NCBI RefSeq assembly: GCF_039523175.1
Contig: NZ_BAAAEU010000007.1
Location: forward strand, 186,001-250,000
Source of the DNA: Dokdonella_A soli
GTDB taxonomy: Bacteria; Pseudomonadota; Gammaproteobacteria; Xanthomonadales; Rhodanobacteraceae
Reading direction: 5' to 3'
DNA length: 64,000 bases
Positions within the stretch are counted from its first letter, which is position 1. The number at the start of each line of letters is the position of its first letter. The notes under the pieces were generated by a model. It ran no database searches. It was not told the origin of the DNA and worked only from the letters and a program-made list of their open reading frames with translations. Positions 8,155 through 17,405 of this stretch are shown here, in pieces. The position numbers and the translations under genes are program-made.

Positions 8155-8619
8155 TCAGGATCGGCCCGTTCCGTACTCGGCGCCGCGCCAGACCGCGGCG
8201 AGCTTGTCGAGCACGCCGTTGACGTAGGTGTGACCGTGCTCGGAACCGAAGCGCTTGGTGGTCTCGACCGCCTCGTTGATGACCACGCGATACGGCACGT
8301 CGGGGCGCTCGCGCAGCTCGTAAGCGGCAATGCGCAGCACCGCGCGTTCGATCGGATCGACGCGCTCGACCTCGCGATCGAGGAACGGCGCCATCGCGGC
8401 ATCGAGTTCGGCATGGCTGTGCTCGACGCCGCGTACCAGCGCCTCGAAATACTCGAGGTCGGCGATCTGCATGTCCTGCTCGTGGCGGAACTGGTCGATC
8501 ACCCCGTCGATGCGGTTGCCGCTGAGCTGCCAGGCATAGACCGCCTGCAACGCGCGGCGGCGTGCGCGCGAGCGCGCGGCGAGATCGATACCGTGAGTCG
8601 GGCGTGGGGGATTCGTCAT
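8155..8619 (-). CDS. nusB: Transcription antitermination factor NusB
   Basis: All-helical protein that binds boxA RNA with NusE (ribosomal protein S10) in rRNA antitermination. From ATG 8619 (MTNPPRPTHGIDLAARSRAR) it is 154 residues. The hallmarks are the Arg-rich first helix RARRRALQAVYAWQLSGN and the C-terminal block RVVINEAVETTKRFGSEHG with YVNGVLDKLA. The ORF extends 26 codons further upstream, but ATG 8619 overlaps the ribH stop as ATGA and gives the usual length. The ribH-nusB-thiL-pgpA order is conserved in many gammaproteobacteria. Confidence 0.94.
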   Translation of the reverse strand: MTNPPRPTHGIDLAARSRARRRALQAVYAWQLSGNRIDGVIDQFRHEQDMQIADLEYFEALVRGVEHSHAELDAAMAPFLDREVERVDPIERAVLRIAAYELRERPDVPYRVVINEAVETTKRFGSEHGHTYVNGVLDKLAAVWRGAEYGTGRS

Positions 8620-9146
8620 GATTCGCCTTTGCGATCGTCCTTGATCGCGAGAGTCGAGAAGCGGCCATCCCGGCCCGCACTTTCCAATTTGCTCCACAGG
8701 TCGGCCATCTCCAGCGCGGCGAGTGCGACTTCCTCGCCCTTGTTGCCATGCGCGCCGCCGGCGCGGGCCTGCGCATCTGCGTGAAGCTCGACCGCGAGCA
8801 CCCCATTCAGCACCGGCATGCGGTGTTCCAGCGCGACGCGCATCAGTCCGTCCGCACAGCCGTCGGCGACGTGTTCGTAATGCCGGGTGTCGCCGCGCAC
8901 GACACAGCCGAGCGCGATGATCGCCGCACAGCCGCCGGTCGCGGCGAGCTTCGCCGCGGCCTGCGGGATCTCCCAGGCGCCCGGCACGCGCACCAGATCG
9001 ATCGCGGCATCGGCGACACCGTGCTCGCGCAGCGTGTGCAGCGCGCCGTCCACCAGCGCATCGACGATGCGCGGGTTCCAGCGACTCGCGACGAGCGCAT
9101 AGCGCGCATCGGCAACGGGGCGCAATTCACCGGAATACGTGGGCAT
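8616..9146 (-). CDS. ribH: 6,7-dimethyl-8-ribityllumazine synthase
   Basis: Penultimate enzyme of riboflavin synthesis; it condenses 5-amino-6-ribitylaminouracil with 3,4-dihydroxy-2-butanone 4-phosphate. The protein is 176 residues. The family sites are visible: SRWNPRIVDALVDGA (substrate pocket), VPGAWEIP, LGCVVRGDTRHYEHV with the catalytic His, and GNKGEEVALAALEM near the end. The C-terminus is about 15 residues longer than typical. It overlaps nusB by ATGA. It is separated from ribBX by 231 bp carrying a palindromic repeat, so it may have its own promoter. Confidence 0.94.
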   Translation of the reverse strand: MPTYSGELRPVADARYALVASRWNPRIVDALVDGALHTLREHGVADAAIDLVRVPGAWEIPQAAAKLAATGGCAAIIALGCVVRGDTRHYEHVADGCADGLMRVALEHRMPVLNGVLAVELHADAQARAGGAHGNKGEEVALAALEMADLWSKLESAGRDGRFSTLAIKDDRKGES

Positions 9147-9249
9147 GCCTGGAAGAAAACCTTGATTCGCGACGCGCAGTTTAACCGCCCTTCGCTACCT
9201 CAGGGCGGGCGAGCGCTATTGGCGCACTCAAACCGGCCTGCCCGGATGT

Positions 9250-9377
9250 TGCAGGAACGGCTTCGGCCGCGATGCTTTTGGTGCGGTGAACACCATCCCC
9301 GCCGAACCCTCGCCTTGAAGGGGGGTTCGAAGAGCATCGTGGCTGAAGCCGGTCCTGAGCCCGTCGAAGGGCCGCTC

Positions 9378-9383
<6 letters not shown>
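9250..9383. repeat. Degenerate GTAG-type REP pair upstream of ribH
   Basis: A decayed inverted pair. The left arm is CAGGAACGGCTTCGGCCGCGATGC and the right arm GCATCGTGGCTGAAGCCGGTCC, the latter followed by a second unit ending GGGCCGCTCCTACGA. Between them lies the same CCCTC...AAGGGG hairpin spacer found in the 17272-17394 element. The CTAC terminus at 9378 (GTAG on the minus strand) overlaps the ribBX stop codon. The family matches the REP/SMAG class known to be mobilised by REP-associated tyrosine transposases; no such transposase is in this window. Confidence 0.7.
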
Positions 9384-10480
<1,097 letters not shown>

Positions 10481-10484
<4 letters not shown>

Positions 10485-11092
10485 GGTTGCCCTCCTGTCG
10501 CCCGGTCGCCGAACAACCGCTCGACATAACGCGCGACCAGATCGACCTCGAGATTCACTGCATCGCCCGCCTTGCGCGTGCCGAACGTGGTTTGCCCCAG
10601 CGTGTGCGGGATCAGGGTCACGCCGAAGGTATCGGCATCGACCGTGTTGACCGTGAGGCTGGTGCCGTCGACGCAGATCGAGCCCTTGACCGCGACATAG
10701 CGCATCAGCTCCGCCGGTGCGCGGAACGTCCAGCGCTGCGAGGCGCCGTCGTCGTCAACGCGCACGACGCGACCCATGCCGTCGACATGGCCGGACACCA
10801 GGTGGCCGCCGAGCCGGTCGGCAAGACGCAGCGATTTCTCGAGATTGACCGGATCGCCGGCGCTCAGCGCACCCAGTGTGGTGCGCGCGAGGGTTTCCGC
10901 CGAGACATCGGCGAGGAAGCGTGCGCCGTCGAACGCAACTGCGGTCAGGCAGACGCCGGCGACCGCGATGCTGTCGCCGATTGCGACGTCGCCGAGATCG
11001 AGCGTCGTCGCGTCGATCACGAGACGCGCATCACTGCCGTGCGTCTCGCGCGATGCGATGCGGCCGACGGCCTGGATGATTCCGGTGAACAT
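10481..11092 (-). CDS. ribE: Riboflavin synthase, alpha subunit
   Basis: Last enzyme of the riboflavin pathway; it dismutates two lumazine molecules to riboflavin. At 203 residues it is slightly under the usual 205-220. Two repeated lumazine-binding barrels are visible: MFTGIIQAVGRI, then DSIAVAGVCLTAV and HLVSGHVDGMG in the first; VAVKGSICVDGTSLTVN and LIPHTLGQTTF in the second. It overlaps ribBX (ATGA) and lies 20 bp after ribD, so ribD-ribE-ribBX form one transcription unit. Confidence 0.94.
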
Positions 11093-11112
11093 CTACTTCT
11101 CCAATCGAGCCG

Positions 11113-12417
11113 TCATCCCGGCGAACGGTGTTGCGTTTCGGAGGTTCTCAACAACAGCCTCAGGTCTTCGCCGATCTGCCGCTGCTCGACGACGCGCAGC
11201 TGCCAGCGCGCCGCCATGTCCGACAAAGACGGCAGCGCGAGCAGCGGTCGCGCGGCATCGCCGAGCAGCACCGGCGCGACATAGAGCAGCAGCTCATCGA
11301 CCAGTCCCGCGGCAAACAATGCGCCGGACAGGATCGGTCCGGCTTCGACCTGCACCTCGTTCATGCCGCGCGCGGCGAGCTGACGCAGCACCTCCGCGAG
11401 ATCGAGGCCGCCAGCGCCGGTTTCAACCGCGGCGCATTCGACTTGGACAAAGCGGTCACCGCCGGCGACCGCGCCGCGCGCGTGCAGCAGCAGCGTCGGT
11501 GCGGCGCCATTGAGCACCTGCGCGCCGCGTGGTGTGCGCAACTGACGATCCAGCACCACACGCATCGGCGCGACAAGACCGGGAAAACCATAGCCCTCTC
11601 CCCCCAGCTCGCGGGGGGGAGAGGGTTGGGTGAGGGGGCGTGGCCGCGAAGGTTCGACGCTGCTGGCATCTTGCGGAAGATCTCGTGCTTCGTTGGACGC
11701 AACCACAGCGACCAGTCGCGTTGCGCCTCCACGCTCTGCCCCCTCACCCCAACCCTCTCCCCCGGCGCAGCCGGGGGAGAGGGAGTTGGAGCGCACGGTA
11801 AGCGCCGGGTCGTCGGCGAGCACGGTGCCGATTCCTGTCAGGATCGCCGAGCTGCGCGCGCGCCAGCGCTGCACGTCGGCGCGCGCGGCCTCGCCGGTGA
11901 TCCACTTCGATTCGCCATTCGCCAGCGCGGTGCGGCCGTCGAGACTCATCGCGAGCTTCACGCGAACCCATGGCCGGCCGCGCTCGACGCGACTGAAGAA
12001 ACCGCGATTCAGCTCACGCGCCGCTTCGCGCATCAGCCCGGATTCGACCGTAGTACCGGCCCCACGCAGCCGATCGATCGCGCCCCCCTCACGCTGGAAT
12101 GCGTCTTCGGTCGCGATCACCACGCGCGCGACCCCGGCAGCGATCAACGCATCCGCGCAGGGTGGTGTGCGTCCGTACAGGCCGCAGGGTTCGAGCGTCA
12201 CGTACACGGTCGCGCCACGCGCGCCTTCACCGGCCTCGCGCAACGCAAACACTTCCGCATGCGGACCGCCCGCATGCCGGTGCCAGCCCTCGCCGACCAC
12301 CACATCGCTTTGAGCGATCACGCAACCGACGCGTGGATTCGGTTGCGTCGTGGCCAGACCACATTCGGCGAGGCGCAGCGCGCGTGCCATCAACGCGTGG
12401 TCGCAGGCGGAAAACAT
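11113..12417 (-). CDS. ribD: Bifunctional riboflavin deaminase/reductase RibD with in-frame repeat insertion
   Basis: Second and third steps of riboflavin synthesis from GTP. The N-terminal deaminase shows the zinc site HAE (53-55) and PCGLYGRTPPC (77-87). The reductase from about residue 150 shows VRVKLAMSLDGRTAL, ILTGIGTVLADDPALTVR and EAGPILSGALFA. Start ATG 12417 gives 434 residues, roughly 60-70 more than usual. The excess lies at residues 210-284, between the 'DDPALTVR' strand and MRVVLDRQLRTP, and is the translation of two facing palindromic repeats (11593-11783). The C-terminal residues and TGA come from a third repeat fragment. The surrounding motifs are intact, so the enzyme is probably functional with an extra loop. 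Confidence 0.9.
   Translation of the reverse strand: MFSACDHALMARALRLAECGLATTQPNPRVGCVIAQSDVVVGEGWHRHAGGPHAEVFALREAGEGARGATVYVTLEPCGLYGRTPPCADALIAAGVARVVIATEDAFQREGGAIDRLRGAGTTVESGLMREAARELNRGFFSRVERGRPWVRVKLAMSLDGRTALANGESKWITGEAARADVQRWRARSSAILTGIGTVLADDPALTVRSNSLSPGCAGGEGWGEGAERGGATRLVAVVASNEARDLPQDASSVEPSRPRPLTQPSPPRELGGEGYGFPGLVAPMRVVLDRQLRTPRGAQVLNGAAPTLLLHARGAVAGGDRFVQVECAAVETGAGGLDLAEVLRQLAARGMNEVQVEAGPILSGALFAAGLVDELLLYVAPVLLGDAARPLLALPSLSDMAARWQLRVVEQRQIGEDLRLLLRTSETQHRSPG
11593..11783. repeat. Pair of facing palindromic repeats inside ribD
   Basis: Unit A (11593-11640) is a hairpin of CCCTCTCCCCC and GGGGGAGAGGG, followed by TTGGGTGAGGGGGC. Unit B (11738-11783) is the exact reverse arrangement, GCCCCCTCACCCCAA followed by CCCTCTCCCCC-GGCGCAG-CCGGGGGAGAGGG. 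They face each other across 97 bp. Together they code in frame for low-complexity, Gly/Glu/Pro-rich residues of RibD. The same hairpin plus TTGGGTGGGG tail occurs as the spacer of the 17272-17394 repeat. Confidence 0.85.
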
Positions 12418-12421
12418 CGGA

Positions 12422-12940
12422 CTAGCTCTTGGCTTTGCGCTGCACGGCCTCGCCGAGCAGCGGCAGCTGCAATCCTTCGATCGCCGGCAGGTCGCGTTCG
12501 AGGCGCTCGATCTCCTCGCGAAACGCCTGCACATCCTCGAAGCTGCGGTAGACCGAGGCAAAACGCACATAGGCAACGTGATCGAGCTTCTTCAGCTCGC
12601 GCATCACGAGTTCGCCGATACGCAGGGAAGGCACCTCGCGCTCGCCGCTGCGGCGCAGGTCCTCGACCACCGCCCGCACGGCCGCATCGACTTGCTCGCT
12701 GCCGACCGGGCGCTTCTGCAACGCGCGCATGAAACCGGTGCGCAGCTTCCCTTCGTCGAACGTCTCGCGGCGACCGTCGCCCTTGACCACGCTCGGCAGC
12801 TTGATCTCGGCGGTCTCGAACGTGTTGAAGCGCTCGCCGCACTGCTCGCACTCGCGGCGGCGACGGATCGTCGCGCCGTCCTCGGACACGCGCGAGTCGA
12901 TCACCCGCGTGTCTTCGTGCTGGCAGAAGGGACAGTGCAT
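12422..12940 (-). CDS. nrdR: Transcriptional repressor NrdR
   Basis: Zinc-ribbon and ATP-cone regulator that represses ribonucleotide reductase genes in response to ATP/dATP. It is 172 residues. The N-terminal ribbon has CPFC (3-6) and CEQCGERFNTFE (31-42); the ATP cone covers about residues 49-139 (VVKGDGRRETFDEGKLRTGF). The C-terminal tail after residue 150 is Leu/Glu-rich. It lies four bases upstream of ribD. The glyA-nrdR-ribD neighbourhood is widely conserved in Proteobacteria. Confidence 0.95.
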   Translation of the reverse strand: MHCPFCQHEDTRVIDSRVSEDGATIRRRRECEQCGERFNTFETAEIKLPSVVKGDGRRETFDEGKLRTGFMRALQKRPVGSEQVDAAVRAVVEDLRRSGEREVPSLRIGELVMRELKKLDHVAYVRFASVYRSFEDVQAFREEIERLERDLPAIEGLQLPLLGEAVQRKAKS

Positions 12941-13083
12941 TCAGAAGGCCGGGAATGGAGAATCGAACTGCGAAGGCAGGAGGCCGGAGCGAACAGCGAA
13001 GCTGGCCCGAAGGGCGAGCCGCAGGAGCGGCGAGTCAATCGGGAGTCGGGAAAAGCACACGCGCTGGAGGAACCGGGCTCTCA

Positions 13084-13113
13084 CGATTCCCGATTCCCTA
13101 TTCCCGGTTCCCG
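13084..13113. repeat. Short GATTCCC heptamer repeat between glyA and nrdR
   Basis: About four imperfect copies of a 7-bp unit (GATTCCC, with CTATTCCC and GGTTCCC variants). The same heptamer array appears upstream of gspF (39095-39117), at the gspG/gspH junction (about 38510-38540) and inside purL (45159-45189). It is a dispersed low-complexity repeat with no coding content here. Confidence 0.6.
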
Positions 13114-13118
13114 GCTTG

Positions 13119-14372
13119 TCAGCCATATACCGGAAACGCCTTGCACTGCACGGTGACCTTGTCGCGCACCTTCGCGATCACGTCGGCATCGGTCGGCGCA
13201 TCGAGCACGTCGCAGATCCAGTTCGTGAGGTCGACGCAATCGGTTTCCTTGTAGCCGCGCGTGGTCACCGCAGGCGTGCCGACGCGCAGACCCGATGTGA
13301 TGAACGGCGAGCGTGGATCGTTCGGCACCGCGTTCTTGTTGACCGTGATGTGCGCATTGCCGAGCGCGGCTTCCGCATCCTTGCCAGTGACGTCGCGGAC
13401 GATCAGGTCGATCAGCATCAGGTGATTTTCGGTGCCGCCGGAAACGATCTTGTAGCCGCGCCCAATGAAGGTCTTCGCCATCGCCTGTGCATTCTTCACG
13501 ACCTGCGCCTGGTAGGTCTTGAATTCCGGGTCCAGCGCCTCCTTGAATGCGACCGCCTTCGCGGCGATCACATGCATCAACGGGCCACCCTGCAGCGCGG
13601 GGAACACGATCGACTGCAGCTTCTTCTCGATCTCGGCGCCGGCGCCTTTGGCGACGACGATGCCCCCACGCGGACCGCGCAGCGTCTTGTGCGTGGTCGA
13701 GGTCACCACGTGCGCGTGCGGCAGCGGGCTCGGATAGACACCGGCGGCGACGAGGCCGGCGACGTGCGCCATGTCGACGAAGAACAATGCGCCGACGGAA
13801 TCGGCGATCTTGCGCATGCGCGCCCAGTCGACCACCTGCGAATACGCGCTGAACCCGCCGATCAGCATCTTCGGCTTGTGCTCGCTGGCGAGGCGCTGCA
13901 CCTCGTCGTAGTCGATCAGGCCGTTCGCGTCGACCCCGTATTGGACCGCGTTGAAGAGCTTGCCGCTGAGGTTGACCTTGGCGCCATGAGTCAGATGGCC
14001 GCCGTGCGCGAGGCTCATGCCGAGAATCGTGTCACCCGGATTCAGCAGCGCGAAGTAGACCGCTTGGTTCGCCTGCGAGCCCGAATGCGGCTGCACGTTC
14101 GCGTAGTCGCAGTCGAACAGCTGCTTGACGCGCTCGATCGCCAGCGTCTCGGCCACGTCGACATACTCGCAACCGCCGTAATAACGCTTGCCTGGATAGC
14201 CTTCCGCGTACTTGTTGGTCAGCACCGAACCCTGCGCCTCGAGCACGCGCGGACTCGCGTAGTTCTCCGACGCGATCAGCTCGACGTGGTCTTCCTGGCG
14301 CTGGCGCTCGGATGAGATGGCCTTGGCGAGTTCCGGGTCGAAACCTTCGATACGCGAATCCTTGGGAAACAT
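13119..14372 (-). CDS. glyA: Serine hydroxymethyltransferase
   Basis: PLP enzyme interconverting serine and glycine and supplying 5,10-methylene-tetrahydrofolate. From ATG 14372 (MFPKDSRIEGFDPELAKAI) it is 417 residues, the usual bacterial length. ELIASENYASPRVLEAQGS (substrate and PLP phosphate site), YPGKRYYGG, PHSGSQANQAVY and STTHKTLRGPRGG with the PLP-binding Lys are all intact. The reading frame continues 46 codons upstream, but that part is not conserved-looking. No glycine riboswitch was recognised in the 201 bp shared with divergent ettA. Confidence 0.96.
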   Translation of the reverse strand: MFPKDSRIEGFDPELAKAISSERQRQEDHVELIASENYASPRVLEAQGSVLTNKYAEGYPGKRYYGGCEYVDVAETLAIERVKQLFDCDYANVQPHSGSQANQAVYFALLNPGDTILGMSLAHGGHLTHGAKVNLSGKLFNAVQYGVDANGLIDYDEVQRLASEHKPKMLIGGFSAYSQVVDWARMRKIADSVGALFFVDMAHVAGLVAAGVYPSPLPHAHVVTSTTHKTLRGPRGGIVVAKGAGAEIEKKLQSIVFPALQGGPLMHVIAAKAVAFKEALDPEFKTYQAQVVKNAQAMAKTFIGRGYKIVSGGTENHLMLIDLIVRDVTGKDAEAALGNAHITVNKNAVPNDPRSPFITSGLRVGTPAVTTRGYKETDCVDLTNWICDVLDAPTDADVIAKVRDKVTVQCKAFPVYG

Positions 14373-14473
14373 TTCAGAACCTGTGCAAGCCGCGGGGAAC
14401 GGCAATGGTACCGCGTTGCGGCGCGGTTTATGGCCGATTTCCTGCCATAGTCCGGCGGATCGGCCTGCCGTAC

Positions 14474-14503
14474 ATGACGAGCCGGCCGGCGATCGGCGAT
14501 AAT
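14474..14503 (+). promoter_or_regulatory. Candidate sigma-70 promoter for ettA
   Basis: ATGACG (14474-14479) and GATAAT (14498-14503) are separated by 18 bp, giving 4/6 and 5/6 matches to TTGACA and TATAAT. Transcription would begin about 14510, some 60 bases before the ettA start. This is a pattern match only. Confidence 0.35.
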
Positions 14504-14573
14504 CGGCCATTCCCCCTTTTCACCTGATCCGGCGCTGCTCCCAGCGCGGGCGTCGGGTTTGTCCGGAGCAGGC

Positions 14574-16235
14574 ATGCAATACATCTACACCATGATCGGC
14601 GTCAGCAAGGTCGTCCCGCCGAAGCGCCAGATCATCAAGGACATCTCGCTGAGCTTCTTCCCGGGCGCCAAGATCGGCCTGCTAGGCCTCAACGGCGCCG
14701 GCAAGTCGACCGTGCTGCGCATCATGGCCGGCACCGACACGGACTTTGTCGGCGAGGCGCGCCCGAACCCGGGCACCAAGATCGGCTTCCTCGAGCAGGA
14801 ACCCAAGCTCGATCCGGCCAAGACCGTGCGCGAGGTCGTCGAGGAAGGCGTGCACGAGATCATCGGCGCGCAGCAGCGCCTCGAGGAGGTCTACGCGGCC
14901 TACGCCGAGGAAGGCGCCGATTTCGACAAGCTCGCCGCCGAGCAGCAGCGCCTCGAGAACCTCCTCGCAGCGACCGATGCGCATGCGCTGGAGCGCCAGC
15001 TCGAGGTCGCCGCCGACGCGTTGCGCCTGCCGCCATGGGACGCGATCGTCGGCAAGCTGTCCGGCGGCGAGAAGCGCCGTGTCGCGCTGTGCCGCCTGCT
15101 GCTGTCCAAGCCCGACATGCTGCTGCTCGATGAGCCGACCAACCATCTCGACGCCGAATCGGTGGAGTGGCTGGAACATTTCCTCGCGGCGTTTCCCGGC
15201 ACCGTCGTCGCGGTCACCCATGACCGTTACTTCCTCGACAATGCCGCCGAGTGGATCCTCGAGCTGGACCGCGGCCGCGGCATTCCGTGGAAGGGCAACT
15301 ACTCGTCCTGGCTGGAGCAGAAGGACGAACGCCTCAAGCAGGAAGAATCGGGCGAGAAGGCGCGCCAGAAGGCAATCCAGCGCGAACTCGAATGGGCGCG
15401 CAGCAATGCCAAGGGCGGCCGCAGCAAGGGCAAGGCGCGTCTCCAGCGCATCGAAGAGCTGCAGGCGGTCGACTACCAGAAGCGCAACGAGACCAACGAG
15501 ATCTTTATTCCGCCGGGCGAGCGCCTCGGCAGCCAGGTCATCGAGTTCAAGGGCGTGTCCAAGTCGTTCGGCGATCGCCTGCTGATCGAAGATCTCAGCT
15601 TCGCCGCGCCTCCGGGCGCGATCGTCGGCATCATCGGCCCGAACGGCGCCGGCAAGTCGACCTTGTTCAAGATGATCACCGGCCAGGAAAAGCCGGACCA
15701 GGGCGAGATCGCCAAGGGCCTGACCGTGAACATCGCCTATGTCGACCAGAGCCGCGAGAAACTGGAAGGCACGCACAACGTGTTCCAGGAAATCTCCGGC
15801 GGCGCCGACATCCTCAACATCAACGGCATCGAGATCCAGTCGCGTGCTTATCTCGGGCGCTTCAACTTCCGCGGCCCGGATCAGCAGAAACTGGTCGGCA
15901 CCCTGTCCGGTGGTGAGCGCGGCCGTCTGCATCTGGCCAAGACCCTGCTGCAGGGCGGCAACGTGCTGCTGCTCGACGAACCTTCGAACGATCTGGATAT
16001 CGAAACCTTGCGTGCGCTCGAGGATGCGCTGCTCGAATTCCCGGGCAACGTGTTCGTGATCTCGCATGACCGCTGGTTCCTCGACCGCATCGCCACGCAT
16101 ATCCTCGCGTTCGAGGGCGATTCGCACGTCGAATTCTTCCCCGGCAACTACAAGGAATACGAGGAAGACAAGAAGCGTCGCCTCGGCGACGAGGCTGCAC
16201 AGCCGCACCGGATTCGGTACAAGAAGCTGGCTTGA
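14574..16235 (+). CDS. ettA: Energy-dependent translational throttle protein EttA (ABC-F)
   Basis: ABC-F ATPase that binds the ribosomal E site and gates entry into elongation according to the ATP/ADP ratio. From ATG 14574 (MQYIYTMIGVSKVVPPKRQI) it is 553 residues, the family length; GGAG precedes the start. Two ABC cassettes: Walker A GLNGAGKST with LSGGEKRRVALCRLL and LLLDEPTNHLD; and GPNGAGKST with LSGGERGRLHLAKTLL and LLLDEPSNDLD. The inter-cassette P-site tRNA-interaction region (about residues 240-320) is rich in Glu, Lys and Arg. There are no transmembrane segments, consistent with ABC-F proteins. It is monocistronic, followed by a 30-bp-arm inverted repeat. Confidence 0.95.
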   Translation: MQYIYTMIGVSKVVPPKRQIIKDISLSFFPGAKIGLLGLNGAGKSTVLRIMAGTDTDFVGEARPNPGTKIGFLEQEPKLDPAKTVREVVEEGVHEIIGAQQRLEEVYAAYAEEGADFDKLAAEQQRLENLLAATDAHALERQLEVAADALRLPPWDAIVGKLSGGEKRRVALCRLLLSKPDMLLLDEPTNHLDAESVEWLEHFLAAFPGTVVAVTHDRYFLDNAAEWILELDRGRGIPWKGNYSSWLEQKDERLKQEESGEKARQKAIQRELEWARSNAKGGRSKGKARLQRIEELQAVDYQKRNETNEIFIPPGERLGSQVIEFKGVSKSFGDRLLIEDLSFAAPPGAIVGIIGPNGAGKSTLFKMITGQEKPDQGEIAKGLTVNIAYVDQSREKLEGTHNVFQEISGGADILNINGIEIQSRAYLGRFNFRGPDQQKLVGTLSGGERGRLHLAKTLLQGGNVLLLDEPSNDLDIETLRALEDALLEFPGNVFVISHDRWFLDRIATHILAFEGDSHVEFFPGNYKEYEEDKKRRLGDEAAQPHRIRYKKLA

Positions 16236-16272
16236 TACGACGCGGCTCGAGATTCGGGATTCGGCTACGCGT

Positions 16273-16355
16273 TCGTCGTCCCGGCGCAGGCCGGGACCCA
16301 GCCTCTCGTACGCAACATCAAAGACGCTGGGTCCCGGCCTGCGCCGGGACGACGA
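16273..16355. repeat. REP inverted pair with perfect 30-bp arms after ettA
   Basis: Arms at 16273-16302 and 16326-16355 are exact reverse complements over 30 bp, each itself containing the TCCCGGCGC / CAGGCCGGGA hairpin. The spacer is 23 bp. It is a BIME-like arrangement of the unit also found at 3145-3174. It lies 37 bp after the ettA stop and could stop transcription or protect the mRNA 3' end. Confidence 0.85.
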
Positions 16356-16432
16356 TAATGAGAAGGCATCCCGAGATTTCCGACTTCGCCTCACCGCGCC
16401 CGGACGCCCTTCGCTAGCGAGCAGGAACGACC

Positions 16433-17275
16433 ATGAGCTTCATGCAATCCCTCGCGCACGCCTGGCAGCGCAACGACTCGCTGGTCTGCGTCGGCCTCGA
16501 TCCGGAGCCGGCGCGATTTCCTGGCGCGCTGCGCGGCGATCCCGACGCGATCTTGACGTTCTGCCGCGCGATCGTCGACGCGACCGCGGACCTCGTCTGC
16601 GCGTTCAAGCCGCAGATCGCGCACTTCGCCGCGCACGATGCCGAGGGCGCGTTGCGGCGCCTGATCGCGCATATCCACGACAAGCACCCCGGCGTGCCGG
16701 TGATCCTCGACGCGAAGCGCGGTGACATCGGCTCGACCGCGCAGCACTACGCGGGCGAAGCCTTCGACCGTTACGGCGCCGACGCGGTGACGGTGAATCC
16801 GTATCTCGGCCGCGATTCGGTGCAGCCGTTCCTCGATCGCGCCGACAAGGGCGTGATCATCCTGTGCCGCACCTCCAATCCCGGTGCGCGCGACCTGCAG
16901 GATCTCGACGTCATTGATCAGAGCCGCGGTGGGCGCAAGCTGTACCAGCACGTCGCCGAAACCGTCGCACGCGACTGGAATGCAAACGGCAACTGCGCGC
17001 TGGTCGTCGGCGCGACTTACCCGGCGGAACTCGCCGACGTCCGCGGCCGGATCGGTGACCTGCCGTTGCTGGTGCCCGGCGTCGGCGCACAGGGCGGCGA
17101 TGTCCAAGCCGTCGTCAGCAACGGCGAGACCGCGAACGGCACCGGCCTGATGATCAGTTCGTCGCGCGCGATCCTCTATGCGGGTTCCGGCGAGGACTTC
17201 GCCGATGCCGCACGCGCGGCTGCAGTCGCGCTGCGCGACGAGATCAACCGGCACCGCGCAACCCTGCCCCTGTAG
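16433..17275 (+). CDS. pyrF: Orotidine 5'-phosphate decarboxylase (group II)
   Basis: Final step of UMP synthesis, decarboxylating OMP. It is 280 residues, the length of the longer group II PyrF (group I is about 230). LVCVGLDPEPARFP opens the barrel; VILDAKRGDIGSTA (about residues 92-105) holds the catalytic Lys-Asp set; DAVTVNPYLGRDSVQPF and VGATYPAEL are typical of the group. AGGA precedes the ATG. The stop codon TAG is part of the GTAG end of a REP element, so the last residues abut the repeat directly. Confidence 0.94.
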   Translation: MSFMQSLAHAWQRNDSLVCVGLDPEPARFPGALRGDPDAILTFCRAIVDATADLVCAFKPQIAHFAAHDAEGALRRLIAHIHDKHPGVPVILDAKRGDIGSTAQHYAGEAFDRYGADAVTVNPYLGRDSVQPFLDRADKGVIILCRTSNPGARDLQDLDVIDQSRGGRKLYQHVAETVARDWNANGNCALVVGATYPAELADVRGRIGDLPLLVPGVGAQGGDVQAVVSNGETANGTGLMISSSRAILYAGSGEDFADAARAAAVALRDEINRHRATLPL

Positions 17276-17394
17276 GAGCGGCTTCAGCCGCGATGCTTTG
17301 AAGCCCTCCCCTTCAAGGGGAGGGTTGGGTGGGGATGGTGTTCACCGCGCTACGAAAAGCATCGCGGCTGAAGCCGCTCCTACGCCGCTCCTAC
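17272..17394. repeat. GTAG-type REP inverted pair between pyrF and def
   Basis: The left unit GTAGGAGCGGCTTCAGCCGC and the right unit GCGGCTGAAGCCGCTCCTAC are exact reverse complements. Each forms a hairpin on its own (GCGGCTTCAGCCGC), followed by GATGCTTT and AAAAGCATC. The spacer holds CCCTCCCC-TTCAA-GGGGAGGG with a TTGGGTGGGG tail. An extra half-unit, GCCGCTCCTAC, ends at 17394. The GTAG terminus is the mark of Stenotrophomonas SMAG-like REPs. It separates convergent pyrF and def and could terminate both. Confidence 0.88.
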
Positions 17395-17405
17395 GGTGCC
17401 TTTCT

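Noticed and set aside
9147..9377. FMN riboswitch upstream of the riboflavin genes
   Set aside because: The region is a decayed REP pair; the conserved multi-helix RFN core was not seen here or upstream of ribD or ribE.
14373..14573. Glycine riboswitch upstream of glyA
   Set aside because: No tandem glycine-aptamer pattern was recognised in the 201 bp.
17272..17394. Insertion sequence remnant
   Set aside because: No transposase fragment or target duplication; the unit is a short GTAG-type palindrome of the REP class.
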